DNA of 64,000 nt, taken from positions 372,001 through 436,000 of the forward strand of contig NZ_CANKUD010000001.1 of NCBI RefSeq assembly GCF_947486615.1, given 5' to 3'. A program made the position numbers and the translations under genes. Position 1 is the stretch's first letter; every line of letters begins with the position of its first letter. The notes below the pieces were generated by a model. The model was not told where the DNA came from and ran no database searches. It saw only the letters and a list, made by a program, of their open reading frames with translations. Below, one piece after another: positions 15,887-23,883 of the stretch. Source of the stretch: an uncultured Modestobacter sp. GTDB taxonomy: Bacteria > Actinomycetota > Actinomycetes > Mycobacteriales > Geodermatophilaceae.

Positions 15887-17452
15887 TCAGGCGGCTTCGC
15901 CGGCGGTGCCGAAGGCCCGCCGGACGTGCCGGGCGGCCTCCTGCTGGGCCTGCTCGGCCTTGTCCAGCACGGCGGCGGCCCCGAAGAACTCGTGCATGAC
16001 GCCCTCGTAGTGCCGGTGCGTGGTCTGCACGCCGGCCGCCTCGAGGTCCTGCGCGAACTGCTGCCCCTGGCTGCGCAGCACGTCCCGCTCGGCGGTGATC
16101 ACCAGCGTCGGCGGCATGACCGCCCGCTGCTCCGGCGTCCAGTCCAGCAGCGCGACCCGCGGGTCGGTGGCCGCCTCGGGCTTGCCCTGGAAGGCGTGCA
16201 TGGCCATCCAGGACAGCAGCGGCCGGTCCAGCGGCCGGGCGTCGGCGGCGTCGGTCATCGAGTCACCGAACTGCTCGCCGGTGGTCAGCGGGTACACGCA
16301 GACCTGCGCGCGAGGCATCGGCTCACCGGCCTGCGCCAGCTGCAGCGAGGTGGCCGCAGCCATGGTGCCGCCGACCGACTCGCCGCCGATGGCCATCCGC
16401 GCCGGGTCCCCGCCCATCTGGGCGGCGTTGAGCACCAGCCAGCGCCAGGCGGTGAGCACGTCGTCGTGCGCGGCCGGGAACACCGCCTCGGGCGCCCGCC
16501 GGTAGTCCGGGGAGACGACGATCGCGCCGGTCTTGTTCGCCATCGCCCGGCAGGAGGCGTCGTAGGTGTCGACGTCGAAGAGCACCCAGCCACCGCCGTG
16601 TACCCACATGAGCACCGGCAGCGGCCCGACGCCCGGCTCGGCCGGGGTGTAGACGCGCAGGGTCTGCTCGCCGCCCGTGCCGTCGGGGATGCGCAGGTCC
16701 TGCACCGAGCCGACCGGTTCCGGGCCCTCGATCCCCCGGTCGGCCAGCACCTTCTTCACCGCGTCGTCCGGGCCGGGCTGCTTGCGGGCCTGGTCGGGGG
16801 TGAGGATCTCGAAGGGCAGCGGGCCGAGCGAGGAGTGCGCGTCGACGATCGCCTGCGCCTGCGGGTCGAGCAGCCCGCTGGCGTCGGTGGCCAGCTCCTT
16901 CTGCTTGCCCGAGACCATGTCCCGCACCTGGTCCAGCGGCTTGGCCAGCATGCCGGCGATCCGCTCGGCGAGGCCCTCGCTGGGGGCGTTCGGGTGCGGC
17001 CGGGTCGGGGCCTGCCGCTTGGCGGCGAGGAACTGCTCGCCGAGCTCGGCCATCCGCGCCGGGCCGGCCTTCGACCGGAACTCCGGCAGCTCCTCGCCCT
17101 CCTCGTCGTCCACGTGGTGCCTGGTGACGCCGATGAGGCTGCTCAGCGCCTCCTCGAACTCCGGCTGGCCGGGCTCGGTGCGGCCCAGGACGACGAGCAG
17201 CTCCTTGATCTGCTGGTGCTCGTGCTCGGCGTCGTCGTGCTCGTCGGTCATCCCGATCTCGGTCCAGATCGGGTAGAGCACGGTCTCCTCGGCGAAGGCG
17301 TGCGCTGCGAGCTCGAAGGACACCTGGTCCACCAGCACACGGCGGTTGCCGCGGCCGGCCTCCAGGTGCTGGAACTGCCGCTCGACGACGGCGTGGTCGT
17401 CGGCGATCAGGTGGTCGATGTCGCCGGGCTGGGTGGGGTAGCTCAGGGCCAC
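15887..17452 (-). CDS. Hemerythrin-like domain fused to an HSL-type alpha/beta hydrolase
   Basis: 521 aa with two modules. Residues about 10-145 form a hemerythrin-like four-helix domain with candidate iron ligands H20, H51, E55, H77/H79 and H112/H113. After a linker, residues 260-505 form a hormone-sensitive-lipase-type hydrolase: oxyanion HGGGW (285-289), nucleophile S359 in GESVG, acid D457 and base H487. All catalytic residues are present, so an esterase activity on small esters is expected. The hemerythrin part may bind O2 or sense oxidant. GTG 17452 is preceded by GAGGAGG. The fusion is unusual; a frameshift-generated join is unlikely because the frame is open throughout. Confidence 0.85.
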   Translation of the reverse strand: MALSYPTQPGDIDHLIADDHAVVERQFQHLEAGRGNRRVLVDQVSFELAAHAFAEETVLYPIWTEIGMTDEHDDAEHEHQQIKELLVVLGRTEPGQPEFEEALSSLIGVTRHHVDDEEGEELPEFRSKAGPARMAELGEQFLAAKRQAPTRPHPNAPSEGLAERIAGMLAKPLDQVRDMVSGKQKELATDASGLLDPQAQAIVDAHSSLGPLPFEILTPDQARKQPGPDDAVKKVLADRGIEGPEPVGSVQDLRIPDGTGGEQTLRVYTPAEPGVGPLPVLMWVHGGGWVLFDVDTYDASCRAMANKTGAIVVSPDYRRAPEAVFPAAHDDVLTAWRWLVLNAAQMGGDPARMAIGGESVGGTMAAATSLQLAQAGEPMPRAQVCVYPLTTGEQFGDSMTDAADARPLDRPLLSWMAMHAFQGKPEAATDPRVALLDWTPEQRAVMPPTLVITAERDVLRSQGQQFAQDLEAAGVQTTHRHYEGVMHEFFGAAAVLDKAEQAQQEAARHVRRAFGTAGEAA

Positions 17453-17786
17453 GGGGCCTCCTCGGTTATCGAGGGCAGGGCGCCTGGTCTCGGCGCCCGT
17501 CGGTTCCGTTGCGCCCTACCCGTCGACCGGGGAGGCACACCCTCCGGCCGGCCATCCGGCGAACGGGGGGCAACGGGTGGCGCGCCGGCGCGTGGCGGCC
17601 TTGATCGCGGTCGCCGACGTGGAGTACGAAGACGCCATCGACCACGACACACCGGGAGGGGTCACGGACTCCGCACCCCGCGCCCGAGCCCTGTCCAGGT
17701 ACCCCGTCCCCACCCCGCGCCCGCCGGTCGGTGGCCGTTCCGGTGCCGGGGTGCGTGCGCGTGCCCGCGCCTGGACCGGGCGGTTG
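17453..17786. other. Divergent intergenic region, no convincing gene
   Basis: 334 bp between the hemerythrin-hydrolase gene (-) and the P450 gene (+). The P450 frame stays open back to a GTG at 17577, but the extra 70 codons (Arg/Ala/Pro-rich) show no P450 homology, so I treat them as non-coding. A weak TTGATC...TACGAA pair with 18-bp spacing starts near 17601 on the plus strand and could be a promoter. Confidence 0.4.
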
Positions 17787-19022
17787 ATGGCCCGGCGGAT
17801 CCAGAAGAAGGGCATCGACCTCTCGACGCTGTCCTTCATCCCGGAGCCCACCAAGGTGCCGCTGCAGCGGACCGGCACCGAGCCGGTGCCCCGGCTGGCC
17901 GAGCTGCGCGCCACCGACCCGGTGCACCGGCTCGAGCTGCCCTTCGACTTCTCGGTCTACCTGATCACCGGCGCCGAGCACGTGCGCACCGTGCTGGCCG
18001 ACCGGGACAGCTGGAGCAACGACATCCGGCACCTGCTGCCCGGCACCGGCGGAGCCAGCGCCGACGACATCGGCGGCCTCGGCTTCACCGACCCGCCGCT
18101 GCACACCCGGCTGCGCAAGATCATCACGCCGGAGTTCACGATGCGCCGGCTGGCCCGCCTCGAGCCGCTGATCGAGGCGCGGGTGCAGCGGCAGCTCGAC
18201 GTGCTGGCCGCCGCCGGGCCGACGGCCGACCTGGCCAAGCTGCTGTCCTTCCCGGTGCCGTTCCAGACCATCTGCGACCTGCTGGGCCTGGAGCTCGACG
18301 ACCGCGACGCCTTCGCCCGGCTCGGGGTGCAGCGCTTCGACATCACCACCGGCGCCGCGGCCGCCTTCGGCGCGGTCTCCGAGCAGCGCGAGTTCCTCTT
18401 CGAGGCGGTGGCCCGCCAGCGCCGGGAGCCCGGCCCCGGGCTGATCGGCCAGATCATCCGCGAGGAGGGCGAGGCCATCTCCGACGTCGACCTCGCCGGC
18501 CTCGCCGACGGGGTGTTCACCGGCGGCTACGAGACCACCGCCGGGATGATCTCGCTGAGCACCATCGTGCTGCTCGGTGACCCGGCCAGCGCGGCGCTGG
18601 TCCGCGACGGTTCCCGCAAGGACGTCGACCGGGTGGTCGAGGAGCTGCTGCGCCACCTGTCGGTGGTCCAGATGGCCTTCCCGCGGTTCGCCCGCCGGGA
18701 CATGGACCTCTTCGGCACCCCGCTGAGGGCCGGGGACGTCGTGCTCGCCTCGCTCAGCGGCGCCAACCGCGACCCGCGGTCCGCCGGCGCCTCCCCCGAC
18801 GACTTCGACCCGGCCCGGGTGCCCACCAGCGGCCACCTGGCCTTCGGGCACGGCATCCACCGGTGCATCGGCGCCGAGCTGGCCCGGATGGAGCTGCGCA
18901 TCGTGCTGCCCGCGCTGCTGCGCCGCTTCCCCGACCTGGCGCTGGCGGTGCCGCCGCAGGAGCTGGCGTTCCGCGAGCTGTCCTTCGTCTACGGCATCGA
19001 CGAGCTGCCGGTCACCTTCTGA
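17787..19022 (+). CDS. Cytochrome P450
   Basis: Bacterial class I haem monooxygenase, 411 aa from ATG 17787. The haem-binding loop is FGHGIHRCIG with the thiolate at C360. The K-helix pair is seen in VEELLRHLS followed by a conserved FARRDMDLFGTPL. The I-helix reads GGYETTAGM, with Glu where most bacterial P450s have Asp or Glu before the Thr pair. It resembles the CYP107/CYP105-like soluble enzymes of actinomycetes; substrate unknown. No ferredoxin or reductase gene adjoins, so redox partners must be encoded elsewhere. A hairpin follows the stop. Confidence 0.9.
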   Translation: MARRIQKKGIDLSTLSFIPEPTKVPLQRTGTEPVPRLAELRATDPVHRLELPFDFSVYLITGAEHVRTVLADRDSWSNDIRHLLPGTGGASADDIGGLGFTDPPLHTRLRKIITPEFTMRRLARLEPLIEARVQRQLDVLAAAGPTADLAKLLSFPVPFQTICDLLGLELDDRDAFARLGVQRFDITTGAAAAFGAVSEQREFLFEAVARQRREPGPGLIGQIIREEGEAISDVDLAGLADGVFTGGYETTAGMISLSTIVLLGDPASAALVRDGSRKDVDRVVEELLRHLSVVQMAFPRFARRDMDLFGTPLRAGDVVLASLSGANRDPRSAGASPDDFDPARVPTSGHLAFGHGIHRCIGAELARMELRIVLPALLRRFPDLALAVPPQELAFRELSFVYGIDELPVTF

Positions 19023-19024
19023 CG

Positions 19025-19057
19025 GCGGTGCGGCTCCCCGGCCGGGGGCCGCACCGC
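19025..19057. terminator. Hairpin between the P450 gene and paoC
   Basis: 14-bp stem (19025-19038 with 19044-19057, one G:T pair) and a 5-nt loop between convergent genes. It probably terminates both directions. Confidence 0.7.
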
Positions 19058-19061
19058 ACGC

Positions 19062-21149
19062 TCAGTCCAGCGCCGGCAGCAGCTTGTCCAGCGTGACCGG
19101 CAGGTGGCGCACCCGCACGCCGGTGGCGGCGTGCACGGCGTTGACCACCGCGGCCGCCGTGCCGACGATGCCGATCTCACCGATCCCCTTGCTGCCCATC
19201 GCGTTCACGTAGGGGTCGTGCTCGTCGATCCAGTGGGCCTCGATCTCGCCGACGTCGGCGTTGACCGTGATGTGGTACTCGGCCAGGTCGTGGTTGGCGA
19301 CCTGCCCGATCCGCGGGTCCCAGGCGCTGGTCTCGTGCAGCGCCATGGACAGGCCCATGGTCATCCCGCCGATCAGCTGGGACCGCGCCGTGCGTGGGTT
19401 GATCACCCGGCCGACCCCGAAGACGCCGAGCAGCCGCGGCACCCGGATCTCCCCGGTGTCGGCGTTGACCCGGGCCTCGACGAACTGGGCGCCGAACGCG
19501 TACGGCGAGTGGGTGTCGTCCTGCGCGGCCTGGTCGACGTCCCCGCTGGCCTCGTCGCCGTCCCGCGGGTCGGCGCCGAACTTGGTGCGGAACTCCCGGG
19601 CCGCGACGACCAGCGCCGAGCCCCAGGTGTTGGTGCCCGAGGAGCCGCCGGCCACCGAGGCGGTCGGGTAGCGGGTGTCGCCGATCCGGACGTCGACGTC
19701 GGCCACGTCGACCCCGAGAGCGTCGGCGGTGATCTGCGGCAGGATCGTCCAGGCGCCGGTGCCGAGGTCCGCGGCGCCGATCTCGGCGACGTACCGGCCG
19801 TCCTCGAACCGTACGTTCGCCGTCGAGGTGGCCTGCCGCATCGTCGGGTAGACCGAGGAGGCGACGCCGGTGCCGACCAGCCAGTCGCCGTCCCGGTGCG
19901 CCCGTCGCCCGGACCAGCCGAACCGCTCGGCGCCCTCGCGCAGGCAGCGCACCAGGTTGCGGCTGGACCACGGCTTCCCGGTCTCCGGGTCGACCTCGGG
20001 CTCGTTGCGCACGCGCAGCTCGACCGGGTCGATGCCCAGCTCCTCGGCCAGCTCGTCCATCGCCACCTCGGGGCCGAACATGCCCGGGCACTCCCCCGGC
20101 GCGCGCATCCACGACGGGATCGGCACGTCCAGCGCGGCCAGCCGGTGGGTGGTCCGCCGGTTGGGCGAGGCGTACATCATCCGGGTGGGCACCCCGGTCT
20201 GCTCCGCGAACTCCTTGATCCGCGACGTCTGCTCGACCACGTCGATGGCGATCGCGGACAGCCGGCCGCGGGAGTCGGCGGCCAGCTGCATCCGCTGGAT
20301 CGTCGGGGTGCGGTAGCCGGCCAGGAAGAACATCTGCTGCCGGGTGAGCGCCAGCTTCACCGGCCGGCCGGGCACCGCGCGGGCGGCCAGCGCGGTGAGC
20401 ATCACGTTGGCGTGCGGCAGCCCCTTCGAGCCGAACCCACCGCCGACGTACGGGCAGACGACCCGCACCTGCTCCTGCTGCAGCCCGAACACCTGGCACA
20501 CCGCGGCCCGGTCGGGGTGCACGCCCTGGGTGGAGTCCCACAGGGTCAGGAACCCGTCGCCGGCCGGGTCCCACAGGCCGGTCGTGGCGTGCGGCTCGAG
20601 CGGGTTGTTGTGGTACATCGCGGTCGAGTAGGTGCGCTCCAGGGTGACCTCCGCGGAGGCCATCGCCGCGGCGACGTCGCCCTCGGCAGTGTCGGTCTCG
20701 TGCCCGGCGTTCACCTGCGCCGGCGCGTAGAGGTCCGGCCGGTCGGCCGACAGCTCCGAGTCGTGCGGCTGCTCGTCGTAGCGGACGGCGATGCCGTCGG
20801 CCACCTCCCGGGCGAGCTCGGAGGTCTCGGCGACCACCACCCCGATCAGCTGCCCGCGGAAGCCGACGTCCTGCCCCTGCAGCACGGCGTACTCCGCGTC
20901 CTCGGTGCTGGCCAGCCGTTCGGCGTTGAACGGGGTGAGCACCGCCAGGACGCCGTCCAGCGCCTCGGCCGCGGCGGTGTCCATCGCGGTGACCCGGCCC
21001 CGGGCGATCGTGGCCGTCACCGGGTGGGCGAAGGCGGGGTGCTCGACCGGGGTCTCGTAGGCGTAGGTCGCGGTGCCGCGGACCTTCGCCTCGCCGTCCC
21101 GGCGGACCAGGTCCTGGCCGATGGCGCGCGGCTGCAGCAGGTCGGTCAT
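19062..21149 (-). CDS. paoC: Molybdenum-binding subunit of aldehyde oxidoreductase (PaoC/XdhA type)
   Basis: Catalytic molybdopterin subunit of the xanthine oxidase family, 695 aa. The usual N-terminal domain (RRDGEAKVRGTATYAYE) is followed by the Mo-cofactor domain with YVGGGFGSKG, RAPGECPGMFGPEVAMDELA and the late GSKGIGEIGIVGTAAAVVNAV containing the catalytic Glu. The length and the GECPG loop resemble E. coli PaoC/YagR. It would oxidise aldehydes or N-heterocycles; the exact substrate is not readable. An ATGA overlap with the FAD subunit sets the start at 21149. No signal peptide is visible on the small subunit, so it is likely cytoplasmic, unlike E. coli PaoABC. Confidence 0.88.
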   Translation of the reverse strand: MTDLLQPRAIGQDLVRRDGEAKVRGTATYAYETPVEHPAFAHPVTATIARGRVTAMDTAAAEALDGVLAVLTPFNAERLASTEDAEYAVLQGQDVGFRGQLIGVVVAETSELAREVADGIAVRYDEQPHDSELSADRPDLYAPAQVNAGHETDTAEGDVAAAMASAEVTLERTYSTAMYHNNPLEPHATTGLWDPAGDGFLTLWDSTQGVHPDRAAVCQVFGLQQEQVRVVCPYVGGGFGSKGLPHANVMLTALAARAVPGRPVKLALTRQQMFFLAGYRTPTIQRMQLAADSRGRLSAIAIDVVEQTSRIKEFAEQTGVPTRMMYASPNRRTTHRLAALDVPIPSWMRAPGECPGMFGPEVAMDELAEELGIDPVELRVRNEPEVDPETGKPWSSRNLVRCLREGAERFGWSGRRAHRDGDWLVGTGVASSVYPTMRQATSTANVRFEDGRYVAEIGAADLGTGAWTILPQITADALGVDVADVDVRIGDTRYPTASVAGGSSGTNTWGSALVVAAREFRTKFGADPRDGDEASGDVDQAAQDDTHSPYAFGAQFVEARVNADTGEIRVPRLLGVFGVGRVINPRTARSQLIGGMTMGLSMALHETSAWDPRIGQVANHDLAEYHITVNADVGEIEAHWIDEHDPYVNAMGSKGIGEIGIVGTAAAVVNAVHAATGVRVRHLPVTLDKLLPALD

Positions 21150-22165
21150 GACTGCTCCTCCGGGAGAAGGCCCCGCACGGTGGCGAGCACGGTGCGGGCC
21201 ACGAGCGGGATCTTGAAGCCGTTGCCGCTGTCGATCCCCGGCTGCGGCTGGGCGGCGGCCAGTTCGGCGGCGACGGCGGCCCGGACGGCGTCCTCGGTCA
21301 GCTGCTGCCCGCGGAGCACCTCCTCGGCCCGGGTGGCCCGCCACGGCTTGTGCGCCACCCCGCCCAGGGCCAGCCGGAGCTCGCCGTCCGGCGTCACGAC
21401 CGCGGCCACCGAGACCAGCGCGAAGGCGTAGGAGGCCCGGTCACGGACCTTGCGGTAGGCCGACCGGGTGCCGGCCGGCAGCGCGGGCAGGTCGATGGCG
21501 GTGATCAGCTCACCGTGCTCGAGCACGGTGTCGCGGGACGGGTCGTCACCCGGCAGCCGGTGCAGCTCGGGAAACGGGACGGTCCGCTCCCCCGCCGGGC
21601 CGAGCACCTGCACCTGTGCGTCGAGCGCGGCCAGCGCGACGGCCATGTCCGAGGGGTGGGTGGCGATGCAGGTCTCCGGGGCGTTCGGGTCCGGCAGCGC
21701 GGCCGGCGTCCCGAGCACGGCGTGGTAGCGGGTGTAGCCCCCGACCGCGCTGCAGCCGCTGCCCGGCTCGCGCTTGTTGCACGGGGTGGTCACGTCCTGG
21801 AAGTAGACACAGCGGGTGCGCTGCAGCGGGTTGCCGGCCGTGGTGGCCATGTTGCGCAGCTGGCCGGTCGCCCCGGCCAGCAGCGCCTGGGCCAGCACCG
21901 GGTACCGCTCCCGCACCCGCGGGTCGGCGGCGACCTGGCTGTTGGTCGAGGCCGCGCCCAGCCGCAGCCCGCCGCCGGGGAGGTCGGTCACTTCGCGGGA
22001 GGTGAGCGTGCGGACGTCGACCACCAGGTCGGGCCGGGCGACGCCGAGGCGGAGGTGGTCGACCAGGTTCGTGCCCCCGCCCAGGAACACGGCGTTCGGC
22101 TCGGCGGCGACGTCCCGCACGGCCTCGGCGACGTCCCCGGGCCGGGCGTAGGCGAACGGCTTCAC
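21146..22165 (-). CDS. paoB: FAD/[4Fe-4S] subunit of aldehyde oxidoreductase (PaoB type)
   Basis: Middle subunit, 339 aa. The FAD-binding loop AVFLGGGTNLVDHLRLG is near the N-terminus, and TAGNPLQRTRC is followed by a Cys-rich segment (CVYFQDVTTPCNKREPGSGC) that holds an extra [4Fe-4S] cluster in PaoB and 4-hydroxybenzoyl-CoA reductase relatives. The C-terminal CO_deh_flav_C domain includes YRKVRDRASYAFALVSVAA. GTGA overlap with paoA and ATGA overlap with paoC indicate a tightly coupled three-gene operon. Confidence 0.9.
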   Translation of the reverse strand: MKPFAYARPGDVAEAVRDVAAEPNAVFLGGGTNLVDHLRLGVARPDLVVDVRTLTSREVTDLPGGGLRLGAASTNSQVAADPRVRERYPVLAQALLAGATGQLRNMATTAGNPLQRTRCVYFQDVTTPCNKREPGSGCSAVGGYTRYHAVLGTPAALPDPNAPETCIATHPSDMAVALAALDAQVQVLGPAGERTVPFPELHRLPGDDPSRDTVLEHGELITAIDLPALPAGTRSAYRKVRDRASYAFALVSVAAVVTPDGELRLALGGVAHKPWRATRAEEVLRGQQLTEDAVRAAVAAELAAAQPQPGIDSGNGFKIPLVARTVLATVRGLLPEEQS

Positions 22166-22671
22166 CGGGCACCGCCGGCCTGCTGCACGGCGGGGGTGAT
22201 GTTCACGTAGGCGGCGCAGCGGCAGAGGTTGCCGCTCATCCGCTCGGCGACCTCGTCATGGGTCATCTCCGGACGGCCGGTGAGGTCCTCGGTGACGTGG
22301 CTGGGCCAGCCGCGCTCGAACTCGTCGATCACGCCGACCGCCGAGCAGACCTGCCCGGGGGTGCAGTAGCCGCACTGGAAGGCGTCCTGCTCGAGGAACG
22401 CCTGCTGCACCGGGTGCAGCTCCCCGGCCGGGGCGAGCCCGTCGGCGGTGGTGACCTCCGCCCCGTCGTGCGCCACGGCCAGCGCCAGGCAGCTCAGCGC
22501 GCGTTCGCCGTCCAGGAGGATCGTGCAGGCGCCGCACTGACCGTGGTCGCAGCCCTTCTTCGGGCTGGTGTTGCCCAGCCGTTCGCGCAGTGCGTCCAGC
22601 AGCGAGGTGCGGGTGTCGACCGTGAGCCGGCGCGCCTCGCCGTCGACCTGGAGGGTGATCTCGGCGTCCAT
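22162..22671 (-). CDS. paoA: [2Fe-2S] subunit of aldehyde oxidoreductase (PaoA type)
   Basis: Small iron-sulfur subunit, 169 aa from ATG 22671. The N-terminal plant-type [2Fe-2S] set is CDHGQCGACTILLDGERALSC and the second cluster set is FQCGYCTPGQ...NLCRCAAYVNI, both complete. No twin-arginine signal precedes the domain. It is first in the minus-strand operon (A-B-C order) and relays electrons between the Mo site and FAD. Its 5' end faces oleA across a 186-bp divergent intergenic region. Confidence 0.93.
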   Translation of the reverse strand: MDAEITLQVDGEARRLTVDTRTSLLDALRERLGNTSPKKGCDHGQCGACTILLDGERALSCLALAVAHDGAEVTTADGLAPAGELHPVQQAFLEQDAFQCGYCTPGQVCSAVGVIDEFERGWPSHVTEDLTGRPEMTHDEVAERMSGNLCRCAAYVNITPAVQQAGGAR

Positions 22672-22857
22672 GGCGCCCGCTTGCCCAGCCGCCGGGACCG
22701 GCGAAACCCGACCCGGCGCGGCGCCCGGGACGCAACGTGACCGACGCCGCACCCCGGTGAACGCCTGGCAGCATGAGGATGGACGGGTCGGGTACTCCCC
22801 GGCCGGACAGGGCGACGCGCATGGAAGAGTCGACCCCCCTCGAGGACTGGACTGCCC

Positions 22858-23883
22858 ATGCTTGGAAACGCCACGCACCGCTTCACCAACACCAGCGTGC
22901 TGACCGTGCAGACGGCCGACGCATCGCAGGTGATCACCTCCGACGCGCTCGACGAACGGCTGGCCGACACCTACAAGCGGGTCGGGCTGCGCCCGGGCCT
23001 GCTGGAACGCCTCGCCGGCATCCAGGAGCGCCGCTGGTGGGCCGACGGGGTCACCTTCGTCGACGGTGCGGCGATGGCCGGTGCCAAGGCGATCAGCGAG
23101 AGCGGGGTCGACCCGGCCGACATCGGCCTGATGGTCAACACCTCGGTGAGCCGCAAGCACCTGGAGCCCTCCACCGCGGTGGCCGTGCACCACGCCCTGG
23201 GCCTGCCGCGCTCGGCGCAGAACTTCGACGTCACCAACGCCTGCCTGGGCTTCGTCAACGGCATGGAGCTGGCGGCCGCGATGATCGACTCGGGGATGGT
23301 GGACCACGCCCTGGTGGTGAACGGCGAGGACGCCCGCACGGTGCAGGAGCGCACCATCGAGCGGCTCAACCAGCCCGACACCACCGCCCGCGACGTGATC
23401 GCCCAGTTCGCCACCCTGACCCTCGGGTCGGGCGCGGTGGCGATGGTGCTCGGCCGCTCCGACCAGCACCCCGAGGGCCACCGGCTGGTCGGCTCGGTCA
23501 GCCGGGCCGGCACCGAGCACCACGAGCTGTGCATCGGCGACAACGACATGATGCGCACCGACCTCAAGGGCCTGCTGGACGCCGGCCTCGAGCTGTCGAT
23601 GGACATGTGGACCGAGGCCGCCGGGGAGTTCGACTGGCAGCGCGGCATGGACCGCTATGTCATCCACCAGGTCTCCAAGGTGCACACCGCGGCGATGTGC
23701 GAGCGGTTCGGCATCGACGAGTCGCGGGTGCCCAAGACCTTCCCGACCCGGGGCAACCTCGGCCCGGCGTCGGTGCCGTTCACCCTCGCCGGCATCCAGG
23801 ACGAGCTCGTGGACGGCGACCGGGTGCTGCTGATGGGCATCGGCTCGGGCCTGAACGCCTCCTGCCTCGAGATCGCCTGGTGA
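22858..23883 (+). CDS. oleA: OleA, thiolase-like acyl-CoA condensing enzyme
   Basis: Performs head-to-head Claisen condensation of two long-chain acyl-CoAs to a beta-keto acid, the first step of long-chain olefin synthesis. 341 aa, FabH-like fold. Nucleophile C129 lies in TNACLGFVNG. E103 (SRKHLEPS) falls exactly 26 residues before it, as E117/C143 do in Xanthomonas OleA, which distinguishes OleA from FabH. H270 (YVIHQVSK) and N300 (RGNLGPASVP) complete the site. The start is preceded by GAGG at about 10 nt. The stop overlaps oleBC by 4 bp. Confidence 0.9.
   Translation: MLGNATHRFTNTSVLTVQTADASQVITSDALDERLADTYKRVGLRPGLLERLAGIQERRWWADGVTFVDGAAMAGAKAISESGVDPADIGLMVNTSVSRKHLEPSTAVAVHHALGLPRSAQNFDVTNACLGFVNGMELAAAMIDSGMVDHALVVNGEDARTVQERTIERLNQPDTTARDVIAQFATLTLGSGAVAMVLGRSDQHPEGHRLVGSVSRAGTEHHELCIGDNDMMRTDLKGLLDAGLELSMDMWTEAAGEFDWQRGMDRYVIHQVSKVHTAAMCERFGIDESRVPKTFPTRGNLGPASVPFTLAGIQDELVDGDRVLLMGIGSGLNASCLEIAW

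Noticed and set aside
17577-17786. N-terminal extension of the P450 from GTG 17577
   Set aside because: The extra 70 residues are low-complexity and do not belong to any P450; ATG 17787 gives the family length of 411 aa.
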